From positions 124,001 through 188,000 of the forward strand of contig NZ_LWLS01000094.1 of NCBI RefSeq assembly GCF_001905095.1: DNA of 64,000 nucleotides, read 5' to 3'. The notes beneath the pieces were generated by a model. It did no database searches, was not told where the DNA came from, and saw nothing but the letters and a program-made list of their open reading frames with translations. The position numbers were made by a program, and so were the translations under genes. Shown here in pieces: positions 1-10,513 of this stretch. Each line of letters begins with the position of its first letter. The first letter of the stretch is position 1. The stretch comes from Micromonospora sp. CB01531 (GTDB lineage Bacteria; Actinomycetota; Actinomycetes; Mycobacteriales; Micromonosporaceae).

Positions 1-257
1 AGATCGACCTGTCGGCTCCCAATGCCGAGAAATTGCGCGACGTATTCGCTCCGTACGTCGCGCACGGCACCAAGGTCGGGCGCGGTGGGGTGGTCGTCGG
101 TGGCCGGGCCGCGCGTGGTCGGGGCGGCGCGACCGCCGACCGCGAGCAGAACAAGGCCATCCGGGCCTGGGCCAAGAAGGCCGGCAAGGACATCTCGGAC
201 CGGGGCCGCATCCCGCAGGAGATCGTCGACGAGTACCACGCGAAGGCGGGCCACTGA
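1..257 (+). CDS. lsr2: Lsr2 nucleoid-associated protein, C-terminal part
   Basis: The reading frame is open from the window edge, so the N-terminal dimerisation domain is missing. The visible 84 residues carry a conserved SAPNAEKLRDVFAPYV segment, a linker containing the RGRGG AT-hook-like motif that inserts into the DNA minor groove, and the terminal helical domain ending IPQEIVDEYHAKAGH. Lsr2 is the actinobacterial H-NS-like protein that bridges and silences AT-rich, often horizontally acquired, DNA. A hairpin follows the stop codon. Location just upstream of clpC is usual in actinobacteria. The family assignment is secure; only the 5' part is unseen. Confidence 0.95.
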   Translation, partial: IDLSAPNAEKLRDVFAPYVAHGTKVGRGGVVVGGRAARGRGGATADREQNKAIRAWAKKAGKDISDRGRIPQEIVDEYHAKAGH

Positions 258-282
258 GCCGACGCGCCGTAGCGGGCGACAC

Positions 283-325
283 CGACGCCGGACCGGAGTG
301 CCACTCCGGGCCGGCGTCGCCGTTT
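283..325 (+). terminator. Rho-independent-like terminator after lsr2
   Basis: A 9-bp perfect outer stem (283-291 with 311-319) encloses a second perfect 8-bp stem (293-300 with 302-309). A short T run follows at 323-325. It begins 25 nt after the lsr2 stop codon. Confidence 0.7.
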
Positions 326-432
326 CCGCCCCGCCGCGCCGTCTGTCCGGTACATCCCCAGGCCGCCGGGAGCGGCGGTCGAGTGCCGGGAAACCTGGGC
401 CGGGACCGGGAAGAAAACCGCCGTGGGGCAAG

Positions 433-463
433 TTGTCCACAGGCAGTGGAGAACTTGTCCACA
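433..463 (+). promoter_or_regulatory. Two DnaA-box sequences upstream of clpC
   Basis: Two identical TTGTCCACA nonamers lie at 433-441 and 455-463, 22 bp apart start to start. TTGTCCACA is the high-GC actinobacterial form of the DnaA box. A weaker related sequence in inverted orientation follows at about 465-473. They sit in the 523-bp lsr2-clpC gap, which shows no gene. A role in DnaA-responsive control of clpC, or DnaA titration, is inference. Confidence 0.5.
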
Positions 464-561
464 GGTTGTGGATGGCCGGCGGTCGGCACCGACGCCGCCC
501 GCCCCGGCCCGGAGACGTCCGGGGAGCCCCCGACCGGGCTTTTCCACCTGCGGTCGAATTT

Positions 562-775
562 CGCTCTGCGCGTACAGGCAGGGGTACCGGAACACCTCCT
601 GAGCGTGGACGGTTGTCAGAAACGACGCGTGAACGGCCATTCGCGGGGTCGCACGACCTCAGCGGAGTCGGTCCGCGGCGATAGAGTAAGGAGGCACGGA
701 CGCCCGTCCCGGACGTCCGCGCACCGGCCCCGCCAAGATTTTGACCATCAAGGCGCACGGCACGTGAGGAGCACG
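562..775 (+). promoter_or_regulatory. Probable clpC promoter region
   Basis: A symmetric CGC-N5-GCG element lies at 562-572. It resembles the core of ClgR sites that activate clp genes in actinobacteria, but the inner consensus positions do not match, so this is weak. A TAGAGT sequence at 682-687 could be a -10 element. A GTGAGGAG Shine-Dalgarno-like stretch near 764-771 precedes the clpC ATG. Confidence 0.35.
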
Positions 776-780
776 AGGGC

Positions 781-3312
<2,532 letters not shown>

Positions 3313-3328
3313 GTCACATCGAACAGGG

Positions 3329-3373
3329 CGACGGCCCCGGTCGGCGAAAGCCACCGGGGCCGTCGCCTTTTCG
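3329..3373 (+). terminator. Terminator after clpC
   Basis: GCGACGGCCCCGG at 3329-3340 is complementary to CCGGGGCCGTCGC at 3354-3366, with a short loop. CTTTTCG follows directly. Confidence 0.85.
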
Positions 3374-3471
3374 TTCCCCGTCCCGCCTCGCCGCGTCCCG
3401 CCGCCCGGCCCGCCTTGCCGGCTCGGCGCAAATCCGGCCGCATCGCCGTCGCGCTTGATCGACGCGAGGTC

Positions 3472-3740
3472 GGCGATGTGGTGGTGTCCGCGGCGGCATA
3501 ATGCCGTCAGATCGGCGATCCGGCGCCCGACGGCGATGCGTATTGCCGCCAGGTCGGCGATCCGGCGCCCGACGGCGATGCGTATTGCCGCCAGGTCGGC
3601 GATCCGGCGCCCGACGGCGACGCGTAATGCCGCTAGATGGGCCATCCGGTGCCCTCGCGGCGGCGCGTAATGCCGCCAGCTCGGCGATTCGGCGCCCTCG
3701 CGGGGGCGCGCAATGCCGCCAGCTCGGCGATCGGGTGCCG
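3472..3740. repeat. 42/43-bp tandem repeat (minisatellite), about six units
   Basis: Units begin with GGCGATCCGG at 3472, 3514, 3556, 3598, 3640, 3683 and 3726. The period is exactly 42 bp for the first four steps and 43 bp for the last two. Units 3514 and 3556 are nearly identical; the outer ones have diverged. Each unit carries an ATGCCGCCAG or TTGCCGCCAG core. The period is a multiple of three, so every frame reads as a repeated 14-residue peptide, but no start or codon bias suggests it is translated. It fills the clpC-mutY gap, which otherwise holds no gene. Confidence 0.9.
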
Positions 3741-3762
3741 CCACGGCGGCCCGGGGTGGGGA

Positions 3763-4668
3763 TCAGGGGTGGGGGAGGGGGATCGGGGGGCCGTCGCCGA
3801 GCAGGCGGAAGGACTCCTCGCCGACGGGTTCGACCAGCCCGTCGGTGACCAGCCCGGCCAGGGCCCGGGCCCGCTGCACGTCGTCGGGCCATACCTGGTC
3901 CAGCCGTTGGTGCGGCACCGGGCCGGTCGCCTCGCGGAGCACCGCGAGCAGCAGGCCGCGTACCTGGCGGTCGGTGCCGGCGTAGCGCTGGGGGCGGCGG
4001 GTCGGGCCGGCCGGGGCCTCCTGCCCGGACGCCCGCCAGGCGCAGACGGACTCGACCGGGCAGATCGCGCAGCGGGGGGCGCGGGCGGTGCAGATCATGG
4101 CACCGAGTTCCATGAACGCCGCGCTGGCCAGGGCCGCCGCAGCGGGCTCCGCCGGCAGCAGTTCCTCGGTGGCCACCAGGTCGGCGGGGCGGGTGGCCGG
4201 TCCGGCGTCCGGCTCCCCGGCGACCGCCCGGCAGACCACCCGGCGCACGTTGGTGTCGACCACCGGGTGCCGCTGCCCGTACGCGAACGCCGCCACCGCC
4301 CGGGCCGTGTAGGTCCCGACGCCTGGCAGGGCCAGCAACTGGTCCAGCCGGTCCGGCACCGCACCGCCGTGCCGCTCCACGATCGCCACCGCGCAGTCCC
4401 GCAGCCGGACGGCCCGGCGGGGATAGCCGAGCCGGCCCCACATCCGGATCGCCTCGGCCGGGGTGTCCTCGGCGAGCGCGGCCGGGACGGGCCAGCGGGC
4501 CAGCCACGCCTCCCAGGCGGGCAGCACCCGGACCACCGGCGTCTGCTGGAGCATGACCTCGCTGACCAGGATGGCCCAGGCGTCGACGCCCGGCTCGCGC
4601 CACGGCAGGTCGCGGGCGTTCCGCTCGTACCACCGGCTGACCAGGGTGGCGAAGGTGGGCTTAGACAT
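3763..4668 (-). CDS. mutY: A/G-specific adenine DNA glycosylase MutY
   Basis: This 301-residue base-excision repair enzyme removes adenine mispaired with 8-oxoguanine. It has the helix-hairpin-helix LPGVGTYTARAVAAFAYG followed by VDTNVRRV, whose Asp is the catalytic residue, and a [4Fe-4S] site C-X6-C-X2-C-X5-C at about residues 190-208. MLQQTPV near the N terminus is a MutY/Nth-family recognition motif. The C-terminal NUDIX-like domain of longer MutY proteins is reduced, as in other actinobacterial forms. An in-frame ATG five codons upstream (4683) is possible; neither start has a clear Shine-Dalgarno site. It is transcribed away from the ACT-domain gene. Confidence 0.93.
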   Translation of the reverse strand: MSKPTFATLVSRWYERNARDLPWREPGVDAWAILVSEVMLQQTPVVRVLPAWEAWLARWPVPAALAEDTPAEAIRMWGRLGYPRRAVRLRDCAVAIVERHGGAVPDRLDQLLALPGVGTYTARAVAAFAYGQRHPVVDTNVRRVVCRAVAGEPDAGPATRPADLVATEELLPAEPAAAALASAAFMELGAMICTARAPRCAICPVESVCAWRASGQEAPAGPTRRPQRYAGTDRQVRGLLLAVLREATGPVPHQRLDQVWPDDVQRARALAGLVTDGLVEPVGEESFRLLGDGPPIPLPHP

Positions 4669-4764
4669 CGCGCTGCCGATCATGTCACGGGCGGCTTTCC
4701 CGCTGGATGGGCGGGCGGGCCGGGCCCCCGCGGCGGACCAGGGCCGACGGGGCAGAATGTCCGG

Positions 4765-5277
4765 ATGAACGAGCTCGCGATCACCGTCATCGGCCGGGAC
4801 CGGCCGGCCATCGTGGCCGACGTCGCCGAGGCCCTCGCGCGGCTCGGCGCGAACCTCACCGACTCCACGATGACCCGGCTGCGAGGACACTTCGCGATGA
4901 CCCTGATCTGCGTGGGCCCGGCCGCCGCCGAGGTCGAGGCCGCGCTGGCCCCGCTCGCCGCGGACGGCCAACTGCTGGCCACCGTACGCGCGGTCACCCC
5001 CGACGGGCGGACCGCGCCGGCCGGCGAGCCGTACGTGATGGCGGTGCACGGCGCGGACCGGATGGGTATCGTCGCGGCGATGACCCGGGTGCTGGCCGAC
5101 GAGGGCGGCAACGTCACCGACCTGAGCACCCGGCTGACCGGGTCCCTCTACGTGGTGGTCGCCGAGGTGGAACTGCCGCCGGGCAGCTCCGACGAGGTGG
5201 CCGGCCGGCTGGCCCGTACCGCTGCCGAGCTGGGCGTGGGCGTCAGCCTCCGGCCGGCGGACCCGGACCTGCTGTGA
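4765..5277 (+). CDS. Tandem ACT-domain protein (GcvR-like)
   Basis: The 170-residue protein consists of two ACT domains. The first starts ITVIGRDRPAIVADVAEALARLGANL and the second VMAVHGADRMGIVAAMTRVLADEGGNV; both show the beta-alpha-beta glycine pattern of amino-acid-binding regulatory domains. No catalytic domain is present, as in GcvR-type glycine cleavage regulators; the ligand here is unknown. A CAGAAT sequence ends seven nt before the ATG, so translation may be leaderless. The stop overlaps the GTG start of the deformylase by four bases, indicating translational coupling. The coupling does not itself reveal function. Confidence 0.85.
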   Translation: MNELAITVIGRDRPAIVADVAEALARLGANLTDSTMTRLRGHFAMTLICVGPAAAEVEAALAPLAADGQLLATVRAVTPDGRTAPAGEPYVMAVHGADRMGIVAAMTRVLADEGGNVTDLSTRLTGSLYVVVAEVELPPGSSDEVAGRLARTAAELGVGVSLRPADPDLL

Positions 5278-5834
5278 CCGCCGAGTACGTGGGCCTGGGT
5301 GGCTGGACCCCGGAGGCGCTCGGCGTGCCGGGTGAGGTGCTTCCGGTGGTCGCCGCGCCCGACCCGGTGCTCAGCCGTCCCGGGCCGGAGGTCGACCCGA
5401 CCTCGACCGAGGTGATCCGCCTCGCCGCCGACCTGGTCGCCACCATGCGGGTCTCGCCGGGCTGTGTCGGCCTCGCCGCGCCGCAGGTCGGGGTGGGCGC
5501 GCAGGTGTTCGCGGTGGACGTCACCGGCCACCCGAAGGCGGTCACGGTGCACGGCACCTTCGTGCTCTGCAACGCCAAGGTGGTGGAGGCGAGCCGCTGG
5601 AAGGCCGGCCGGGAGGGCTGCATGTCGGTGCCCGACCTGACCGGCGACGTGAAGCGGGCCGGCCGGCTCGTGGTCGAGGGGGTGCTGCCGGGCAGCGGCG
5701 CGCCAGTGCGGCTGGTGACGGATGGGTTCGAAGCGAGGGCGCTCCAGCATGAGATCGACCACTGCGCCGGACTGCTCTTTCTCGATCGGGTCGCCGGGGC
5801 GCACGCCGTCTACCAGCGCAAGGTCTATCTCTGA
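5274..5834 (+). CDS. def: Peptide deformylase
   Basis: This 186-residue metalloenzyme removes the N-formyl group from nascent proteins. All three diagnostic motifs are present: GLAAPQVG (motif 1), EGCMSVP with the metal-binding Cys (motif 2), and QHEIDH with both metal-binding His and the catalytic Glu (motif 3). The GTG start overlaps the TGA of the upstream ACT-domain gene. Usual bacterial length is 150-190 residues. Actinobacteria often have several deformylases; which one this is cannot be told from the window. Confidence 0.95.
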   Translation: MTAEYVGLGGWTPEALGVPGEVLPVVAAPDPVLSRPGPEVDPTSTEVIRLAADLVATMRVSPGCVGLAAPQVGVGAQVFAVDVTGHPKAVTVHGTFVLCNAKVVEASRWKAGREGCMSVPDLTGDVKRAGRLVVEGVLPGSGAPVRLVTDGFEARALQHEIDHCAGLLFLDRVAGAHAVYQRKVYL

Positions 5835-5980
5835 GCCGTATTGGTCATGGCGCTGCGCGCCCGCCCGGAGCCGTTCGGTGACGACCTGCCGTCGAGTGTG
5901 GAGGGCCGGCTCGGCCGGGTTCGTCCGTACCGGCGCGTCGTGCCCCGCGTCGTGCGGTACGCCGCTACGGTGAACGCATC

Positions 5981-6706
5981 ATGCGTCTGACGGTCGGCCC
6001 CCTGCCACCCGCCGTGTACTGGCGGCGTCGCGCCGTCGTGCTCGGAGCGGGGCTTCTCTTCCTGATTGTCCTGCTCTATTCCTGCACTGGTACGGAGCGC
6101 AACAACACCGGCGCGACGGGTGCCGATCCCTCGGCGAAGGCGTCCGGCCCGGCGCCGCAGCCGACCGGGTCGGTGCTGACGCCGACCTCCGGCAGCCCGT
6201 CCCCGACGCCGGGCGACGCAGGCGGCGGCTCGGGCGACTCGGGCGGCTCGGACAGCGGGCAGAGCGGCGGCGGGTCCAACGACGTGCCGGCCGCCCCGGT
6301 GGTCGACGACGGCACCTGCGCCGACTCCGAGATCCGGGTGACCCCGGTGGCCCTGCCGGCCACCGCCCGGCAGGGCACGGTGGTCACCCTCCGGCTCAAG
6401 GTCAAGAACGTGTCGAACCGTACCTGCAGCCGGGACGTGGGCGCCGACCTCCAGGAACTGTTCGTCAAGGCCGGCGCCGAGAAGGTCTGGTCCTCGGACA
6501 CCTGCGGCACCGGCAAGGGCTCGGATGTGCAGTCGTTCACGCCGAACTTCGAGCGCTCCTACGAGCTGGGCTGGAACAGCCGGTACAGCACGAAGTGCGC
6601 GAACGGCCTGGCCGACGGCCCGTACGCGCAGCCCGGCGCGTACCAGGTCTTCGCCCGGGTGGGCACCAAGCTCAGCGAGCCGGTGAAGCTGACCATCTCC
6701 GGCTGA
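5981..6706 (+). CDS. Membrane-anchored secreted protein of unknown function
   Basis: The 241-residue protein starts with a basic stretch and one hydrophobic segment (about 19-36, ending LLYSC). A Ser/Gly/Pro/Thr-rich linker follows to about residue 105. A compact cysteine-containing extracellular domain completes it, with RVTPVALPATARQGTVVTLRLKV resembling an immunoglobulin-like beta sandwich. Orientation should place the C-terminal domain outside. A TACGGT element ends nine nt before the ATG and there is no Shine-Dalgarno site. A cell-wall or signalling role is possible but not shown. Confidence 0.8.
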   Translation: MRLTVGPLPPAVYWRRRAVVLGAGLLFLIVLLYSCTGTERNNTGATGADPSAKASGPAPQPTGSVLTPTSGSPSPTPGDAGGGSGDSGGSDSGQSGGGSNDVPAAPVVDDGTCADSEIRVTPVALPATARQGTVVTLRLKVKNVSNRTCSRDVGADLQELFVKAGAEKVWSSDTCGTGKGSDVQSFTPNFERSYELGWNSRYSTKCANGLADGPYAQPGAYQVFARVGTKLSEPVKLTISG

Positions 6707-6745
6707 CCGGACGCCGGCTGGCCGGCGGCCGGGGCGGACCCGGGC

Positions 6746-7927
6746 TCAGACGTAGCGCTCCAGGATGGACGCTTCGGCGAGCCGGGACAGGCCCTCGCGG
6801 ACCCCCCGGGCGCGGGCGTCGCCCACTCCCTCGACCGCCTGCAGGTCCTCCACGGTGGCGCCGAGCAGCCGTTGGAGGCTGCCGAAGTGCACCACCAGCC
6901 GGTCGACCACGGCCGTGGGGAGCCGGGGCACCTTGGCCAGCAGGCGGAAGCCGCGCGGGCTCACCGCCGCGTCGAGGGCGTCGGAGGCGGCCGGGTAGCC
7001 GATTGCCTTGGCCACCGCCACCAGGTCGATCAGCTCGGTGGCGCTGAGCAGGTCCAGCTCGACGAGCGCCTCGTCGAGGGTGCGGGACTTGCGGCCGACC
7101 GGGAGGTAGTCCCGGATGACCAGGGTGCGGTCGGCGTCCACGCCGGCCATCAGCTCGTCGAGCTGGAGGGCGAGCAGCCGGCCGTCGGTGCCCAGCTCCA
7201 CCACGTACCCGGCGATCTCGTCGGCGATCCGGCGGACCATCTCCAGCCGCTGCACCACGGCCACCGCGTCGCGTACGGTCACCAGATCCTCGATCTCCAG
7301 GGCGGAGAGGGTGCCGGAGACCTCGTCCAGGCGGAGCTTGTAGCGCTCCAGGGTGGCCAGAGCCTGGTTGGCGCGGGACAGGATGGCCGCCGAGTCGTCC
7401 AGCACGTGCCGCTGGCCGTTGACGTAGAGGCTGATGATCCGCATGGACTGGCTCACCGAGATGACCGGGTAGCCGGTCTGCCGGGCCACCCGCTCGGCCG
7501 TGCGGTGCCGGGTGCCGGACTCCTCGGTGGGGATGGACGGGTCGGGCATCAGGTGCACCGCGGCCCGGACGATCCGCGTGCCGTCGCTGGAGAGCACCAC
7601 GGCGCCGTCCATCTTGCACAGCTCACGGACCCGGGTGGCGGAGAACTCCACGTCCAGCGGGAAGCCGCCGGTGCAGATCTGCTCGACCACCTTGTCGTAG
7701 CCGAGCACGATGAGCGCGCCGGTGCGGCCGCGCAGGATGCGCTCGAGCCCGTCGCGCAGCGCGGTGCCCGGCGCCATCAGGGCGAGGTTGGCGCGCAGCG
7801 GATCTCCGCCGGCGCCGGCGCCTCCGGTGACGGTCACGTTGATCGGACGGGCGGGGGAGCCCACCGCGCCGGTGCGGGCGTGCGGCGTCGCCGCGGCGGG
7901 CTTGGTGGCATCGCGGTCGATCGGCAC
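6746..7927 (-). CDS. disA: Diadenylate cyclase DisA
   Basis: DisA makes cyclic di-AMP from two ATP and scans DNA for branched or damaged structures. The N-terminal DAC domain (about 40-180) has MDGAVVLSSD, carrying the catalytic DGA, and GTRHRTAERVA, carrying the RHR motif. A helical linker follows, then a C-terminal helix-hairpin-helix DNA-binding domain (VEGVGDARARGVREGLSRL). I chose the GTG at 7927 (393 residues) because TAGACT (revcomp of 7934-7939) lies exactly 6 nt upstream, fitting a leaderless message. A GTG at 7933 touches the -10 element and is less likely. Neighbouring radA is the usual partner. Confidence 0.95.
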   Translation of the reverse strand: MPIDRDATKPAAATPHARTGAVGSPARPINVTVTGGAGAGGDPLRANLALMAPGTALRDGLERILRGRTGALIVLGYDKVVEQICTGGFPLDVEFSATRVRELCKMDGAVVLSSDGTRIVRAAVHLMPDPSIPTEESGTRHRTAERVARQTGYPVISVSQSMRIISLYVNGQRHVLDDSAAILSRANQALATLERYKLRLDEVSGTLSALEIEDLVTVRDAVAVVQRLEMVRRIADEIAGYVVELGTDGRLLALQLDELMAGVDADRTLVIRDYLPVGRKSRTLDEALVELDLLSATELIDLVAVAKAIGYPAASDALDAAVSPRGFRLLAKVPRLPTAVVDRLVVHFGSLQRLLGATVEDLQAVEGVGDARARGVREGLSRLAEASILERYV

Positions 7928-8068
7928 GGGCACAGTCTACGGACTGCCGTGCGGTGGGTGCTCTCGTGGTTACTGTGATGTGTCACGATGTCCTACTTCG
8001 GTGATCAACAACCGGGTGCGCTCGGTGCCCGAAATCGCCCAGCCGGTCCGCCCCCGCCGTCCCACGCG

Positions 8069-9523
8069 TCACTCCGCGGACGCGCGGGCGGCCGCCTGAA
8101 GTGCCGCACGGACGTCGGTGACTTCGATCACCCGCATGTTGTCCTGAGTCACCCCGCTGCTGGTCGGACCACAGCCCGGCGGCACCAGGGCCAACCGGAA
8201 ACCGAGCCGGGCCGCCTCGGCCAGCCGGCGGGGGACCGCACCGACCCGGCGCACCTCGCCGGTGAGCCCGACCTCGCCGATCGCCACCAGATGCGGGGCG
8301 ATGGCCAGGTTGAGGCCGCCGGACGCGACCGCGAGCGCCACGGCCAGGTCGGCCGCCGGCTCCACCACCCGGATGCCGCCCACGGTGGCGGCGAACACCT
8401 CGCGGTCGTGCAGGGTCAGCCGTTCGGTCCGCCGCTGGAGCACCGCCAGCACCATGGCCAGCCGGGCCCCGTCCAGCCCGGAGACCGTACGCCGCGGCGA
8501 GCCGGCCACGGTGGCTCCGATCAGCGCCTGCACCTCGGTCACCAGGGCCCGCCGGCCCTCCATCGCCACCGTGACGCAGGTGCCCGGCACCGGCTCGGCG
8601 TAGCGGGTCAGGAAGAGCCCGGACGGGTCGGCCAGGCTGCTGATGCCCCCCTCGTGCATCTCGAAGCAGCCCACCTCGTCCGCCGCGCCGAACCGGTTCT
8701 TCACCCCCCGGACCATCCGCAGCGACGAGTGCTTGTCGCCCTCGAAGTGCAGCACCACGTCGACCAGGTGCTCCAGCACCCGGGGGCCGGCGACCTGACC
8801 GTCCTTCGTCACGTGGCCGACCAGCACCGTGGCGATGCCCCGCTCCTTCGCGACCGCCACCAGGGCCGCGGTGACCGCCCGGACCTGGGTCACCCCGCCC
8901 GGCACGCCCTCCATACCGGTGGTCGAGATCGTCTGCACCGAGTCGAGCACCAGCAGCCCCGGCTTGACCGCGTCGAGGTGGCCGAGCACCGCCGACAGGT
9001 CGCTCTCGGCGGCCAGATAGAGCTGCTCGTGCAGGGTGCCCATCCGCTCGGCCCGCAGCCGCACCTGGCTGACCGACTCCTCGCCGCTGACTACCAGGGA
9101 CGGGCTGCCGGCGTTGGCCGCCCACTGCTGGGCGACGTCGAGCAGCAGCGTCGACTTGCCGACCCCCGGCTCGCCGGCGAGCAGCACCACCGCACCGGGC
9201 ACGAGGCCACCGCCGAGCACCCGGTCGAGCTCGCTGACCCCGGTCGGCCGGGCCCGGGCCGGTGCGGCGCTGATGGTGGCGATCGGGCGGGCCGGCTCGG
9301 CAGGCATCCGGGAGCTGACCACCCGGCCGGAGACCAGCGGCCCGGTGACGGTGCACTCGACCACCGAGCCCCATTCGCCGCACTCCGGGCAGCGCCCGAC
9401 CCACTTGGGTGGCTGGTGGCCGCAGGCGTCGCACTCGTACGCCGGGCGCGGCTCGCGGGCGGCGCCCCGGCTCCGGCCGGTGGCGGCGGTGGTGCGGGGG
9501 GACGTCGATCGAGAGGTGCTCAC
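8069..9523 (-). CDS. radA: DNA repair protein RadA (Sms)
   Basis: RadA is a RecA-like ATPase that promotes branch migration in recombinational repair. The 484-residue sequence has an N-terminal zinc ribbon CDACG...CPECG, a RecA core with Walker A GEPGVGKS and Walker B GLLVLDSVQ, the RadA-specific KNRFG motif, and a C-terminal Lon-protease-like domain that lacks proteolytic function in the family. The GTG at 9523 is preceded by TAGCGT (9530-9535 on the other strand) with a 6-nt gap and no Shine-Dalgarno site, so translation is probably leaderless. DisA lies downstream on the same strand; the 141-bp gap may separate their transcription. Confidence 0.97.
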   Translation of the reverse strand: MSTSRSTSPRTTAATGRSRGAAREPRPAYECDACGHQPPKWVGRCPECGEWGSVVECTVTGPLVSGRVVSSRMPAEPARPIATISAAPARARPTGVSELDRVLGGGLVPGAVVLLAGEPGVGKSTLLLDVAQQWAANAGSPSLVVSGEESVSQVRLRAERMGTLHEQLYLAAESDLSAVLGHLDAVKPGLLVLDSVQTISTTGMEGVPGGVTQVRAVTAALVAVAKERGIATVLVGHVTKDGQVAGPRVLEHLVDVVLHFEGDKHSSLRMVRGVKNRFGAADEVGCFEMHEGGISSLADPSGLFLTRYAEPVPGTCVTVAMEGRRALVTEVQALIGATVAGSPRRTVSGLDGARLAMVLAVLQRRTERLTLHDREVFAATVGGIRVVEPAADLAVALAVASGGLNLAIAPHLVAIGEVGLTGEVRRVGAVPRRLAEAARLGFRLALVPPGCGPTSSGVTQDNMRVIEVTDVRAALQAAARASAE

Positions 9524-9573
9524 CCCAGGACGCTAACCGGGCGGTACGACGAAAGCCCACCTGGAAACGACGA

Positions 9574-9607
9574 CACCGCCGGCGTGGCGCTGGCCACACC
9601 GGCGGTG
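9574..9607 (-). terminator. Hairpin terminator after the lipoprotein gene
   Basis: A 9-bp arm at 9574-9582 is complementary to 9599-9607. It lies 20 bp beyond the stop codon of the minus-strand lipoprotein gene and upstream of radA. No long T run is present. Confidence 0.6.
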
Positions 9608-9626
9608 CCGTCGAGGAACGGGTCGG

Positions 9627-10373
9627 TCAGCTGTGGCCGCCACCCTCCACCAGGCCGCCGGGGTGGCCGGCGCCACCCTCCTCCTCCCGGGGCTGTACGA
9701 CCGGCGAGGGGCGCGCGGCCGGGGTCAGCGGGACGCCGATCGGGGCCGCGGTCTTGATGGTCTTGCCGTTGCCGAAGTCGAAGATCAGGTTGACCTGCTG
9801 GCCGGAGAGCAGCTTGTCGTTCAGGCCGACGAGCTCGAGGAACCGGCCGCTGTTGCTGTTGAGCTGGGCGTAGCCGAGCGCCGGGATCTCGATCCGGGCC
9901 GGCTGGGTCGGCGCCGACTCGCTCGGCGAGGCCGACGGGCTGGCGGACTCGGGGGCGCTGGCGGAGGCCGACGGCTCGGTCGGGCTGGGCGACGCGGACG
10001 CGGGCTCGGTGGCCGACTCGCTCGGGCTAGCCTGGGCGCCGCTCGGCGTGGCACCGGCCAGCACCACGTCCCGGGCGCTGTCGGTGGTGACCGTCACGGT
10101 GACCGGGGACTCGCCGTCGTTGTAGATCACCATGTTGAGCGGGGCGTTGGCGCCCGCCTGGTAGCCCTCGACGCCGGGGAACTGTACGTACAGGCCGCGC
10201 ACCGCGTAGACGTTGTCGGGGGTCTGGACGTTGACGCCCTGCACCGACGGGATCTTCTTGGCGGTCTCGGCCACCTGGCCGGCGCCACACCCGGACAGCA
10301 GCAGGCTCGTCGCCGCCGCCGTACCGGCCAGCAACAGGGCCGCCCGCCGGGAACCCCTGATCGAGCGCGTCAC
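9627..10373 (-). CDS. Secreted lipoprotein with Ser/Ala/Pro-rich insert
   Basis: The 248-residue protein has a signal peptide ending in lipobox LLLSGC, so it should be lipid-anchored outside the membrane. An N-terminal segment with VYAVRGLYVQFPG and VTVTVTTDSARDVVL resembles an immunoglobulin-like fold. A low-complexity Ser/Glu/Pro/Ala stretch of about 60 residues interrupts it, and QQVNLIFDFGNGKTIKTAAP follows. I chose the GTG at 10373 because GAGGAGG sits six bases upstream. The fold resembles copper-chaperone-like exported actinobacterial lipoproteins, but no metal-binding motif is visible, so function stays open. Confidence 0.85.
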   Translation of the reverse strand: MTRSIRGSRRAALLLAGTAAATSLLLSGCGAGQVAETAKKIPSVQGVNVQTPDNVYAVRGLYVQFPGVEGYQAGANAPLNMVIYNDGESPVTVTVTTDSARDVVLAGATPSGAQASPSESATEPASASPSPTEPSASASAPESASPSASPSESAPTQPARIEIPALGYAQLNSNSGRFLELVGLNDKLLSGQQVNLIFDFGNGKTIKTAAPIGVPLTPAARPSPVVQPREEEGGAGHPGGLVEGGGHS

Positions 10374-10513
10374 GTCGGTCCTCCTCGTCACGATCCCCAC
10401 CCGGCCGTACGCCGGGCACGGGGTGGTCATACCCGCGCAGACCGCGCTCCAGGGTAGTTGGGGCTGATCGAGGCCCGCACGCCGACCCGGTGATGCCACC
10501 TTCCGGGGACCCG

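Noticed and set aside
562..572. ClgR operator for clpC.
   Set aside because: Only the outer CGC and GCG match; inner positions differ from the published consensus. Kept only as a weak note in the promoter entry.
3472..3740. Possible CRISPR array.
   Set aside because: Units are contiguous; there are no unique spacers, the repeat is too long and diverges gradually, and no cas gene is present.
5847..5990. A 47-codon frame between def and the next gene.
   Set aside because: No Shine-Dalgarno site or upstream -10 at leaderless distance, and it runs into the start of a better-supported gene.
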